Of a stretch of 64,000 nucleotides of DNA, positions 45,520-57,981 are shown piece after piece (the stretch's first letter is position 1; every line of letters starts with the position of its first letter). Origin of the DNA: Zeugodacus cucurbitae. Lineage: Eukaryota; Arthropoda; Insecta; Diptera; Tephritidae. The notes below the pieces were generated by a model. That model had not been told where the DNA came from, did no database searches, and worked only from the letters and a program-made list of their open reading frames with translations. The DNA is taken from NCBI RefSeq assembly GCF_028554725.1, contig NC_071668.1, forward strand, positions 28,622,501 to 28,686,500, read 5' to 3'. The position numbers were made by a program, and so were the translations under genes.

Positions 45520-47814
45520 GGTCGAAAGTTTTTCGAAAAGATCCGGCGACTACTGAAGGTTTCAAGACCGGAGCACACTCCTGTAGGCCCCCAGAGGTGA
45601 TCTAGTTATTGATGACCAGAGTATACTGAGTTTGTGGAGGGAACACTTCTCCAGCCTGCTGAATGGTAGTGAAAGTACAACTCCAGGAGGTGGCGAGCCC
45701 GATTTCCCAATCGACGACAATGGAGCAGATGTTCCATTGCCCGACCGTGAAGAAATTAGCAATTACCCGCTTGAAGAACAACAAAGCGGCAGGGGCCGAT
45801 GGATTACCGACCGAGCTATTCAAATACGGCGGCGAAGAACTGATAAGGTGCATGCATCAGCTTCTTTGTAGAATATGGTCGGAAGAAAACATGACTGACG
45901 ATTGGAATCTCAGTGTGCTCTGCCCAATACACAAAAAGGGAGACCCCACAATCTGCGCCAATTACCGTGGGATAAGCCTCCTCAACATCGCGTATAAGGT
46001 TCTGTCGAGCGAATTGTGTGAAAGACTAAAGCCCACCGTCAACAAACTGATTGGACCTTATCAGTGTGGCTTTAGACCTGAAAAAAAAAAACAACAGACC
46101 AGATATTCACCATGCGCCAAATTTTGGAGAAGACCCGTGAAAATAGGATCGACACACACCATCTCTTTGTCGACTTTCAAGCTGCTTTCGACAGCACGAA
46201 AAGGAACTGCCTTTATGCCGCGATGTCTGAATTTGGTATCCCAGCAAAACTAATACGGCTCTGTAAGCTGACGTTGAGCAACACCAAAAGCTCTGTCAGG
46301 ATCGGGAAGGACCTCTCCGAGCCGTTCGATACCAGACGAGGTTTCAGACAAGGTGACTCACTCTCGTGTGATTTCTTTAACCTGATGTGTTGAACACATA
46401 GAAGACGACAAGCGACGAGCGACATCTGTCAAATATTAAAATACACGCGTTCTTATGGGCACAGATTTTTTGACAATAGCACGACTACGCGACAACAAGC
46501 TTGTAGTTGTTGTTGTCGCCAAATTAGAAATGTTTCTAATTTTGCCGACGACAATGGCCGCTGTAGAGCTGCCACTAACATGTGAAATGTAAAATTATTC
46601 AAAGTTCTCCCAAGTATGACGTCATTTTGCCAGTAGAAACGTAAAATAGCTTTGATATATCATTTATAATAACAATCGATTATTTAAAACAAATAAATCG
46701 CCAATGTTTACATTTTTTGCGTAAATAATTTCACTTTAAACTAAATATGTAAATTTTATTGAAATGAAAGATAACACGGCAACAATGAAATTGTTGTTTG
46801 ATATGTCGCTGCCGTCTTCAAAATGTTCAAGACGCTGGCTTCAAAGCGACATTTGTGATCAGCCGTCGCTACGTCGTGTCGTGTCGTCGTCTTTGTGTTC
46901 AGCACTTGATGCTGGAGAAAATAATACGAGCTGCAGAGCTAAATAGAGAAGGTACAATATTCTATAAGAGTGTACAGCTACTGGCGTACGTCGATGATAT
47001 CGATATCATTGGAAACAACACCCGCGCCGTTAGTTCTGCCTTTTCCAGACTGGATAAGGAAGCGAAGCGTATGGGTTTGGTGGTGAACGAGGACAAGACG
47101 AAATATCTCCTGTCGTCAAACAAACAGTCAGCGCATTCGCGTCTTGGCTCCCACGTCACTTTTGACAGTCATCACTTTGAAGTTGTAGATAATTTCGTCT
47201 ACCTAGGAACCAGCATTAACAGCAGTAACAATGTCAGCCTTGAAATCCAACGCAGAATCAGTCTTGCCAACAGGTGCTACTATGGACTAAGTAGGCAATT
47301 GAAAAGTAAAGTCCTCTCTCGACGAACAAAAACCAAACTCTACAAGTCTCTCATCATTCCCGTCCTACTTTACGGTGCAGAAGCGTGGACGATGTCAACA
47401 TCCGATGAGACGGCACTAGGAGTTTTCGAGAGAAAGGTTTTGCGGAAGATTTATGGTCCCTTAAACACTGGCAACGGCGAATACCGCAGACGATGGAACG
47501 ATGAGCTGTATGTGTTATTCGACGACATAGACATAGTCCAGCGAATAAAAAGACAGCGGCTACGCTGGCTAGGTCATGTTGTTCGAATGGATGAAAGTGC
47601 TTCAGCTCTGAAATTATTCGATGCAGTACACGCTGGTGGAAGCCGAGGAAGAGGGAGATCTCTACTCCGATGGAAGGACCAGGTGGAGAGGGACCAGGCT
47701 TCGCTTGGTATAACCAATTGGCGCCAAACTGCCAGAAGGAGGGATACGTGGCGCGCTGTTGTGGACTTGGCTATAATCGCGTAAGCGGTGTCTACGCCAG
47801 TCAAGAAGAAGAAG
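45520..47814 (+). mobile_element. RTE-clade retrotransposon, 5'-truncated, split by a MITE
   Basis: Homology starts in the linker (GTCGAAAGTTTTTCGAAAAG; family RKFYEK). The RT frame runs LKNNKAAGADGLPTELFKYG, then MTDDWNLSVLCPIHKKGDP, then YQCGFRPE. It is broken by a frameshift in a run of ten A at 46081-46090. It resumes as FTMRQILEKTRENRIDTHHL with motif A (FVDFQAAFDS) and GFRQGDSLSCDFFNLM, where the MITE (46388-46903) interrupts it. It resumes in LEKIIRAAELNREGTIF with the catalytic box YVDD (46987-46998) and runs open through RLRWLGHVVRMDE to 47784. The 3' tail is (AAG)n at about 47801-47814. A possible imperfect 14-bp target duplication (AACATTTCCATAAT at 45506-45519, AACATATCTATAAT at 47815-47828) would mark an older insertion than the two 8-bp ones. 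Confidence 0.85.
46388..46903. mobile_element. 516-bp MITE inserted in the RTE copy
   Basis: The interrupted RT frame gives exact limits: RTE sequence ends ACCTGATG (46380-46387) and resumes after ACTTGATG (46904-46911), an 8-bp duplication with one mismatch. The ends are inverted: left TGTTGAACACATAGAAGACG, right (reverse complement) TGCTGAACACAAAGACGACG. If the A at 46904 belongs to the element, the duplication is 7 bp. Subterminal regions are rich in GACGAC/CGACG. No transposase frame is present. An 8-bp duplication would fit a hAT-type element, but the ends are not diagnostic. A left-half copy lies at 10596-10801. Confidence 0.85.
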
Positions 47815-47828
47815 AACATATCTATAAT

Positions 47829-49440
47829 ACGGTAGTAAAGTGATTTTTAGGAAATTCGAAGCATTTTAAAGATATATCGGTTAGAAGAAGGAACTGTTCG
47901 AAGCGCTCAGTTGCTAGCTGGAAACTTTAATCGCGTTGTTCTCAAAACAGTGTTTTTCAAAACAGCTTCGCTGAATGACTTGAATTTTTTTGGGTTCGTT
48001 CACCACCTGTAAACGCATTCTATTACTAATCTAAAATTCCAAAAATTTCGATTTTTTTATAGCAAAAAATGCAAAATTCGCAATTTTTCCAAATGTCTAT
48101 CAAATAACCAATTCATGGTATATCATAGCCCATTCCATGCCTTTATGTTACAGATCAAAACACCATTAATTAATTGGTTTCCGGTAAGCCAATCAGCCGG
48201 AATCGTGGAGGAAATGCGAGACCATTTTTTCGAGGCGGGCATGTTCATTACGCTGTAACACATGTTCTAAACAATATTTTGAGCTTAAAATCTATATTTA
48301 TACTGTCAAAATATATATGTTCATATATCATAATAAACTTAAGGCGCTATCTATTTCCTGGTCGTTGAAAAAAATTCTAACAAAACATGCCGCCACGTGG
48401 GATGACACCCTTAATAGCTTTAAAATACATTTTTTAAAACACAACTTAACTTTAAATACAACTTAATTCCAAGATAATTTCTGCGTCATATTAATTATTT
48501 TTCAATCAATAACACACATATTACTAAGAGTAAAAAAGGGTATTGCAAATGGTACACAATTCTCTTTGTAGGTTTTATGAATTTTGTCCGTGTATCAGAA
48601 AATAAAAATTATAATGATAACGTTGTGTCTCTGAAATTCGTCCAGTTATTCGTGTTGTGGAATTTCATAGGTATATAAATACCAGGAGTTAATTGAAAAT
48701 GAAGAAATATTTATAATCTCAAAAGAAAAAAGTTATTTATATCAACCCATCGGTACTGCAGCTGGGTTTGTTTTCCAAGAAATATGAAGAAGAAGTAAGA
48801 AAAGATAAACTACAATATTTTCAATTGGTGTGATTGAGATATTTTAAATGTTCATGCCAGACTTATTGAAAGTTGAAAATTGAATAAAATGAGTAAAATT
48901 GGGCCAATTTCAAGGTGTCTAGGTTGCTATAGAATTTAGATACTTTTTGCTTCTTAAATTATTATTGTTAATATAAATAGTCTACACTCTCATTCTTGCT
49001 TAGTAACTACTAAATGAACTTCTCTACTTGAGATTGCTCTCTCGCAGAAATTTACATGAGAAAGGCAACAAAATTCGTTCACTCAATTAAATATTCTATG
49101 TGACTATGCCAGTCTATGAGGTTTATGCCGGTTGCTAAATGCCTTAATATGTTTGTATTTATATAGTAAGAACTATCGCAGCTGATATCGAAGATAGCTC
49201 ATTAATTAGTCGAAGGAGTGTTTTAGCTGTACGATCAGTACTTCATAAACCGGAGCTTTTAGCATTCAATATGGGTATAGGCTCAAATATAAATAATATA
49301 TATATATATATAAATATGTGTGTGTGTACACCAGCGGTTATATTTTCCAAGTATCCATATACATATGTATATATATATAATACAAATATGTATGTATCTA
49401 TTGTATTTTGCTTGTGTGTGAGTTGTTCTTTCACAGAATT
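47829..49440. other. AT-rich stretch with TA repeat
   Basis: No gene or transposon recognised. (TA)n at 49296-49312 is followed by TGTGTGTG and TATATATA tracts to 49380. Confidence 0.5.
49296..49312. repeat. (TA)n microsatellite
   Basis: Eight TA units in a wider AT/GT-rich tract extending to about 49380. Confidence 0.85.
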
Positions 49441-50330
49441 TTAGTTTAGTCTCTATGATTAGATAACCGTTATGTGGCACACATACATTGCTACGATTAC
49501 TTGTTAGCGTTCACCACTACCAAAGCAGTTGTATTTCGGGGAGAAGCTTTGCTATCTATTCATGTTTTAGTACGAGCGCCAATCCAAGTGTGCGTGTGTA
49601 TACGAGTATGTGCCTGTGTGTGCCTTGAGTGGGCTGAGCGGGCTGAGTTATGGGTTGTGGCTGTGGCTGTTGTGCGCTACAAATACCAAACATCAGATCA
49701 TACCAAAGCTTGCCGTTAGCCCTGGCGGGGCCACTCGGCGCGCAATTAAGTAAGGCAAAGCATTCTCGCGGTCAACCGCATTCGACGCGCACCATTCGCT
49801 GCCTCTTCGTTCCGATAAGCCGAAAGTGTTATTTTGACATAGAGGACGCAACGCGGCCGGATAAATGGACGTACGCGGATTATCGCAAAACAATTTAAAT
49901 ACAACAACAAACAAATATATGGATTAAGCTTCATATAACAACACACTTATTCACACATACGCACACATATTTCATATTGCTGAGCGTTCTAACTGTAGCC
50001 AAGCGTTTGGCGAATCGGCAGTGCCGCCGATCTCTTTGTATCTAAGACGATTCTAATCCGAAGTGCAATCCCAGCGTATGTGGAGCAAGTGTAAAAAGCG
50101 CTGCGCGTACTCATTCAAATTAGATATTCGCTTAGCAAGTGTATTTGTGTGTGGCTGAAGGCTTCAAATATAATAAAAAACTCTTTCAAGCAATAGGGAA
50201 GATCAGAAGCGTAGATGTGGAGCGGATGTACCGCAGTCAGTGGCAACACAGCGCCGCGTGCGATCTGTGTCAAGTTGTGAGATACGCGGCAAATGTGCCA
50301 GCGTCGAAACGGCATAAAGTTCAATTCTAG
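49441..50330. other. GC-richer block, possible transcribed region
   Basis: 49560-50330 is GC-richer than both flanks, with CpG-containing sequence (49730-49870). Open frames on both strands are short and unrecognised. 49990-50100 and 50190-50310 have a codon-like texture, but no splice pair or start is convincing. It may be an untranslated exon or a regulatory block. Confidence 0.3.
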
Positions 50331-51066
50331 GGATATATTCTTTGTAATAAAATTAAAAATAAATTATTAAATTAAAATAGACGCTCGCGCACTAAACTAA
50401 TAACTGATAAATTTTTGAAAAGTGATTTTTTGAGAAAACCTTTTACTAAGTGATCGTGATGCCAGTTAGTTGCTAATGAAAGTGATATGATCGGCGGAAA
50501 TTTAAGATCCCATGGATATTAACGTGAATAAATCGTAAATTTGGATTATTATCAAGTTATAAAATATTAAAGGTGTGGATTTAAATTTAAAACATACCGA
50601 AGGGTAAGTAGCGGATTTAAGAATCTATAATGTGACATTTAAGAATTATAGTAGAAGAATAAGGAACCGATCTCCGCACTCAATAAGGATTGTAACTGCT
50701 CAATAATTTTTCTTCATATCTGTTTTGTGTCATGTGACAAATCAGTAGAGTGCTCTACAGCCTTAAAATTTCCATAAATGTTGATAGCTGCAACTTTTTC
50801 TTTAACATTACCAAACAAAATCATTGCAAAAATTTCCCGAAATTTCAGAAAAATATTTCTACGTATATTGTGAATTTGTTTTAAGTTTATTTTTAATTAA
50901 TGTGATAGGATCACACCGATCTTCCTTTTTGGCCACTTCGGGGTAAATTGAAATTATAGGTTTTTCAAGAAATTTTAAGCAAATATGTGGAAAGCTCCTA
51001 AACAATTACATAACACGTATCCGAAAGACCTTCATGTACATACAAGTGATCTGGTCACAGAATACT
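50331..51066. other. AT-rich stretch, nothing recognised
   Basis: No open frame of note and no repeat. It ends in the target site of the hAT MITE. Confidence 0.5.
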
Positions 51067-51074
51067 GTGCATAT

Positions 51075-51588
51075 TAGTAATGAGAGATATTGCTATTTTT
51101 GAATCACTGTGATTTCAGTGATTGCTATTTTTAAATCACTGTGATTTTATATTGCTATCGCGATCGCAACAAATAAACGAATTTATGAGAATTTGTACTC
51201 AACATTTTTTTTATTTTTTTTTACATTTACATTTTTATTAATATCGAATATCCAAAACTGCTTTTGTATCACTGCACCCAAAATTACCGAAATCGCAACT
51301 AAATTTGCTACTGTGATCACTGAACAGTGATTGCTACTTTCGAACTGTGATTGCTGCTGAACTGATTGGTACTTTTCGAACTGCTATTGCTACAGTGATC
51401 GAATTAGAATTACTGAACTCCTATGTGTACTGTGATCGAAAAAAGCACTGAACTTCTCTATAGCTACTGTGATCGAACTCAAATTACTGAACTGCTATTG
51501 CTATTTACAAAAATTGATCGCAGTTGCTATATGTGATTTTTCAATCACAGTGAAAAAATCACCGGTAGTGAAATATCGCTCATCACTA
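51075..51588. mobile_element. 514-bp hAT-type MITE with perfect 8-bp duplication
   Basis: Flanked by GTGCATAT at 51067-51074 and 51589-51596. The left end is TAGTAATGAGAGATATTGCT; the right end, as reverse complement, is TAGTGATGAGCGATATTTCA, a clear terminal inverted repeat starting TAG. The 8-bp duplication plus TAG ends fit the hAT superfamily. The interior is filled with degenerate repeats of AATCACTGTGATT, GTGATTGCTAC and ACTGTGATCGAA in both orientations, giving many overlapping dyads. There is no open frame, so it is non-autonomous. Confidence 0.88.
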
Positions 51589-51596
51589 GTGCATAT

Positions 51597-52296
51597 ATAA
51601 AATTTCTATATGACCATTTACTGAAGGGACATCTTTTGCCGAACAAAAGTTTTTTCAACTATAGAATTCGTTAAATTTCCATTAGCAGCGAGATCGCACA
51701 TATTTTTATTTATGTGCGAAAGTAGTATAGTAAATATTAATTTGCTTTTTCTAAGTCTCAAACTGAAGGTTGGACAGGAATTGCTTCCAATATGCTTCTC
51801 GATAGAAGAATGCCAAATACGATATTTATATTTCCAATACTTTTGACAAATATAGACTCCAAAATCGAAATATTTGAATTCGAAGTTCGAAAAAAGGATT
51901 TTTTTAAATTATTTTTAATTAGAGGATATAATTATTAAAAAATGCAAAATATGGATATAATCTCCATTTTCCTCTTAATCTAATAGTGTATAACTTTTCG
52001 GCTTAAATTAAACGATGGGTGAAAATTGTATCTTCGAAAAAATAAAAAAATTACATAGCGAAAAAATACCAGAAGCCTTATGTAGATTAAATGCATATTT
52101 TGATTTTTTAAAATTGAAAAAATCTTGAAATCCTGATAATAATATTTTTTTATCCTTTTTTCGAATATCGAATTCAAATATTTCGGAAATGGAATAATTC
52201 ACAAATTTGTCATTTTCTGGAAAGTTATCCCCAGATCACTTCAAAATGATTGCGACAACATTAACATTCTTAATACGCATGACTTTCAAATCTAAT
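51597..52296. other. AT-rich stretch, nothing recognised
   Basis: Strongly AT-rich, with only low-complexity lysine/phenylalanine-rich short frames. The last bases are the TTAA target of the next element. Confidence 0.5.
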
Positions 52297-52300
52297 TTAA

Positions 52301-52565
52301 CCTTTAACTACTGAGGTGGTGGTAAATTTTACACCTCGTAGTTTGTTTTTTCTATGAAATAAAGTCCTTGTTTTGTTAAACTAGAAGTTCGATTTCTTTA
52401 AATTTATTATTTTATTCATTTAAAAATGTGTTTTATTATTACAATTAAAAACAAATAAATTAAAAAAAAAATTTCGTTGACAAAAAATATTTATAGATTA
52501 TAAAGGGGTAAAATTTACCCCACCTCAGTAACTACGTCCAAATATTTCACCTCAGTAGTTAAAGG
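52301..52565. mobile_element. 265-bp piggyBac-type MITE with TTAA duplication
   Basis: TTAA (52297-52300) is followed by CCTTTAACTACTGAGGTG. The right end is CACCTCAGTAGTTAAAGG followed by TTAA (52566-52569), giving a perfect 18-bp terminal inverted repeat. An inner inverted block (GTAAATTTTACACCTC near 52322, GGTAAAATTTACCCCACCTC near 52507) extends the dyad. TTAA duplication with CCY-type ends is characteristic of piggyBac-like elements. The interior is AT-rich without a frame. The perfect terminal repeats suggest limited age or a hairpin-maintaining structure. Confidence 0.88.
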
Positions 52566-52569
52566 TTAA

Positions 52570-55500
52570 AAGAAAAATTATATTTATTGTCTACGAAAAT
52601 GTTTTGGTATAAACAGATTTTGTTACATTGTCTTACACTGAAATATAGCCAGTATGCTGTAGAAAATTTAAAAGAGAGATGCTATGAATTTCAGTTCTTT
52701 TTTAAGAAGTCTAAGCTAAACACCTCCAGTACAGAAGTTAACAGAACGATAATGTCACGAGTGCCTTTGTATTTTTGAAAGCAGACAATGTGATAATGCT
52801 TGTGAACTATTAAGTATAAATTACGAATATCCAGTTTAATGAAAACATACATACATTGTATATACGCACCTTCGTATAAATATTATATGTATATTTTACT
52901 ACATGCGCTCGCGCATAATGAAGACGAGCAGCTGATAAAAATTGACAGCAGCACTTCAGATGAAGAGTGCTGCTACTGCTTATCCACGCGCCTCAATACT
53001 TCCGGTGGCCTGTGCCATTAATAAAAGCGCGCATGCCAACGCACCGCAGATGTACATGTAGATGTAGGCTCGTTTGTTGAATAGTTAGGCGCATTGTCGA
53101 TTGCAATTGCATATCCTGCGCCTGCCCTCCACTCGTCTTGATCATCGCCATCAGCAGCGCGTCCACGCCTCTGGCCTTTGACATCATCTATTCACTCATT
53201 CAATCATTCTTTTGCTCTATCACTTTCTATCGACGCGTTGTCGCCCCTTTGCCCTAGGTTTTTGTTCGACGCAATCGCTGCAATTCGAGATTAGACAGGG
53301 TTCACAAGCAACTGCATTGGGATTTGCATTTTGGGGGCGAAAATAACGTTGTGATTTGTGGGTAATACTAGTTAAAATACAAGGAATTCGATATAATATT
53401 TTGTATGCAAAGGGAATTAGGCGGGGAAATACTATTTTTACTAAGGTAGTTCTTTCTTTATCGCTCAAAACTTTTTTCATTACTCTCGTTCGTAAACACT
53501 TAATCTAATATGATCGCTTCTTAGATGAAAAAATAGCAGAAAGGCCTCTCATGCAGAAGAGAGAATAAGGACTGAAACTTTGACTTTTACTGTTGCAGAA
53601 TTGTTGTCGATGTAAATATTTTTCTCACGAGCTCATAGGAATTGTGTAAAATATAACTGCAATTCGACCATAATCATTCCTCCCATATGACCTTTAAATT
53701 CAAACACCTATGGTACAACCTTTTTACCAGCCTCCACTTTCGCTGTTTCCTTGATGGGATATTTAAGGAGTATCAAATATTGAGCCAAGGAAATTTGCCG
53801 CTGATCTTCTTATCCTCCATTTTTTCACTAATATCCATTTTAAAATCAGTTCCTTAAGAAATACCAAGATATGTTATATCTAACAAAAGTATATATTCCA
53901 CTTCGCACGAAATACTTACTTTTCTGCATCGAGTTTCTTCCACTTCAACCCACAGTGCTGACATTTGTAGCCACATGTTCAATATACCGCTGTACCATCA
54001 CCTTCAACCTCTTGCAAGTAGTGATCCTGAGAATTATACAAGTAAACTTTGATTTCTATTCGAAACGGTGAATAAAGTCACTCAGTCCAACAGTTCGTCG
54101 CTCTAGTATTTCTATTGTTTGGGTGTGCGGCGTGCGTTGTGCGGCCTAAATGCGACTGCGTGTCTGCGAGTCTGCGAAAAAGGACGACTTCCGCTCTCCA
54201 AACACAATGAACATCCTCGTTGCTCGATCGTTTCGCATTGTAATTATGATTTCGGCTGCTAGTTGAGATTCGCGCATACAGTTATACTTCCATATATAAG
54301 TATATACGCGTATGTGTGTGTTGCATTCAATTCTTTGTAGAGATGCTTTTTCATTATTTGAATGACTTTTGAGTTGACTTGATTTCAGCTTCACATCTGA
54401 TTACCGACACAATACTTCATGGAAGCGGTGGATTACCTTCTTTGCATTTCATAGTATGTGTGAGTGTGTGCGTTAGTGCGAGTGGCGGGAATTTCAACAA
54501 ATAATATAGATATTTGTAAGACTGTGTATGCATATCTACACGCTTACATCTACTATATTAAGTATGTACGCGGTCCACTTGGCTGTGACGCGGCGGGGCG
54601 CTGACGTAGAAGTCAACAATTTACAAGATACTTTGGTAAGCACACAAGGAGCAAGCATAATAACATTGTAAAGCTTGTATGTAAGTATGTATATGTATAT
54701 GGCTGTGTGACGGAATGGCCGACTGCTGATTGCGATTTGCGTACTTGCAATTGGATCGGCAAACGGATCACCACTCGACTCGGCACTGACGGAATGACGA
54801 CAAAACTATTTACATACATACATACACATAGAAGCATATAACTTTTATGCACGTGTATGTTTGTATACTTGTTCATGTGCGCGGTGGTGGCGACTCGCTT
54901 ACTGGGGCGCGAACAATGGCAAATCGCTCGCTGGCTGTCCTGTAATTACGGTTATGCGATAAAAGCGCACACAATGCCCACTGTGCGTGTATTTGTGTAG
55001 TTTTTTTTTTAATAAAATCCGAGGAAAAAATCCAGCTACATAAATGCTCGTCTTGTAGCTGATTGCAAGATGCCTGTGTTTTAAATATATATATGTAAAT
55101 GTATATATATATTTACACAAGTACATAAGTACTTGACAGCGTCTTGATCTTGAAAAGTTCTTTTTTCCGATTCGCACAACAACATCGCAACGGCTTCCCG
55201 CCGAGTTAATTACGGAGCAGTGCGCGCACACAGACATCAGGCATCATGCATAAACATTTGTATGTATGTACATATATAGGCGAAACATGCCTTCATGCCT
55301 TCACTTTGTGACACGCAATCAAACAAGTCAAATTCACATACTCTAATAAATATTTTAGCTTTTTATACGGCGCGATTGCCTGGCAGCACATTTTCCTGTC
55401 TTCCTTTCATTGCGGCTTTCTTTTTGTTCTTGATTTTGTTTTTGTTTGCGTTAGTCAACTGAACTTTGACAGTTGCTGTTTGACGTTTGCGCGGCAAATA

Positions 55501-56623
55501 TCCTTGCGCACTCTCTTGCTGCGTCCCGCAGCGCGTCAGCTGAAATCTAGTCCAATTGCTCAGCTCGCTTAGCTTCTCCAATGACATTCCGCGGCACTTG
55601 AGTCCGCACACACCCCACTGTTTGGGCTGTTTGTTTGAAGACACCAAATTGTATGAAGTATACTTACTTTTGAGCTAGAAAATCAAATTGGTTTGAAAAT
55701 CGCACAAACTTTGTCAATATGATCGTGTAACTGTTTATTGTTCCCATTTTGCAATTTTTATGGGTAAGCGATTGGTCTACACTGAAACCCGTAATTATAG
55801 TGAAAGCGAAAGCGAATTTCGATTTTTTCACAGCAATTATGTGCTAGCGCAGTTTTTTTATATTTCTGACTTTCTAAAATAGTGCAGCAGAAAATATCGC
55901 CGCGAGAATTTGAAACCTATCAATTTTCTCACATTGACAATAATTGCTTTTCGATGTTGCCGGGCGCAGACAGTGGATATTTTTGAATGCCTCTTTATAT
56001 TTTGTAATCTACTGGTTTAAAAAAATCTGAAAGCGAAATAGAATTTTTGTGAATACAGTTGTTTCAGAAAAATGTCTTTGGAATCCAGACGACTTTTATT
56101 TAGGAAACTGAACCGTCCATGTGTATGTATATGTATTATGATCTAATCTGGGAACTATCTTCCCGAATGTTAAGTATTGTGCCACCACAGTTCGGTAATA
56201 GCTGGAGAAGATCAATGTTCATATTTACATAAACTGTATTTATTATATTAAGATATTTCCTCGTTGAGAAATCTTTGGACGAAAGGATGAAAGTGACTGA
56301 TCCTCCCCTTTTTTGGCAAACTCCAACTGGGTTTTGTCTTCGGTTAAGTAATGATCACTTTCGTAAGCTTTCAAATTTTAATTCCACAATCGTCGTTGAC
56401 GTCGAAACGTCGCTGATTCGCAACTTCAGCTTCGCTTTTACTTCCCTAGAGCGAACAATGACGGTTTCTACCAAAGCGCATTAAGCATTGGACTTCCAAA
56501 TTAGCAATTTTACGTATGGCTCTACGTTTATTGGCCTACCTAATTTATAGCATTGTTTACCATCTGAGATGTCTATTTTTAAGAGACTTTTTATTCCTTT
56601 ATATGTTTTCTCCTACTTGTTAA
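52570..56623. other. Transposon-poor stretch with GC-richer blocks
   Basis: 52860-53270 and 54080-55650 are GC-richer, with CA/TG and CATA tracts. The frames on both strands (for example minus 55647-55363 and minus 55237-54899) are unrecognised. No transposon relic is recognised in 4 kb. 55650-56620 is more AT-rich. It could be intronic or regulatory DNA. Confidence 0.35.
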
Positions 56624-56770
56624 CCCATTATGTCCCAACCATATATAAAACCATTTTTTAATCAATTTTATACGTTTATTAAAATGAAGTAACTAATTCC
56701 CTCTTCAAAAAGTAGCTGAAAAGTTTCAAGAAGTGTTCATTCGAACGTGTACCCAAGCGAGTACAATGGG
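56624..56770. mobile_element. Possible small TTAA-flanked MITE
   Basis: TTAA (56620-56623) is followed by CCCATTATGTCCC. The right side is TACAATGGG followed by TTAA (56771-56774). The reverse complement of the right end is CCCATTGTA, so the inverted repeat is about 8-9 bp with one mismatch, over a 147-bp span. It fits a piggyBac-type pattern but is short enough to be chance. Confidence 0.35.
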
Positions 56771-57963
56771 TTAATGGGGGTACCTATGTAAAGTTGCAAT
56801 TATAAAAAAAAAATTTACTTGATTCTTTGATGACAATTAGTATGAAAATTTTTGAAACATTCTCTCTTAACGTAAAGTGCTATATTAAATATCTCACAAA
56901 CACACCGAATTCTTTGGTGACATTCCCTGAGCTCGTTCGGGATTCGTTTCGAAAAATGGTTGGAGGAAGAGCGTTGATCATTGCGATATTGACTTGATAT
57001 TGTAATTGCGTAAGTAAAATCGCACAATGTTACGCTGTTATTCCAGTAAGTCACATACGCGTTACTTGCACTCTCATAAAGTTTTCATGAATTGACTACG
57101 CATGAACTTATCATTGATGGGACAATGGAACGGTTCAATTGTATCAATCGAAATGAAGTAGAAATGAGTGATCGCTAGATCCAACATAGTCGGTGACCGC
57201 GGAAAGGTTTCTGAACTTCTTAAAAAATTAAAAGTTTAAAAAATTTCCAACTAAATCAAACTCACTATTCACAAAATTTACACATTTTTCAATGAACAGC
57301 TAAAAACTTTGCGGATGTGCAATAACAAATTTCAAAAAAAGCGCAAAAATATTGCAAATCTTAAGTTTCTTATATATTATTCCCTTTTATAAAAACAATG
57401 CACAAGCCATCAACCAACGAAACGGAATATGCAAAGAAATCCGTCATATATTATATTTCTGTTGGACTGCTTTAACTTTCCTTACAAGACTTCTAATATT
57501 ATCTTCTGCTAATATAACGCCCAGACACCTGACCTTGTATCCAATAAATGTTCGATCCAGCAACAGCAGCCGCACTTGTTGTAGCCGTCTGCTTCTACTC
57601 TGCTCAATATACTATTACTACAGACATTCATGCATATGTAAATATGTTAGTGTGTGTGCATGCCTGTATACCATACTCACGCATATAAATCCATGGTTTT
57701 CTTAATTGTATGCAAATCGCCCAGAAATTGTCACAATAAGTGTCAAATTTGTACTAGCACACCGCAGCACCCAAAACAATTCAACAGCTTTGCTTTTTGC
57801 TTTTTCAATGTTTCTATTATTGTTGCCACTCGCGCCTGCAGATAGCTCATAAATTTCGTATAAACTGAGGAGAGGACACAAACTAATTTCCATGTTAACA
57901 AACTTACCGCATAATTCACGCGCTCGTGAACGCAAAAAGGTGAGCTATCAGTTGAGCAAACTA

Positions 57964-57981
57964 ACACACACACACACACAC
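57964..57981. repeat. (AC)n dinucleotide repeat
   Basis: Nine AC units. Confidence 0.9.
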
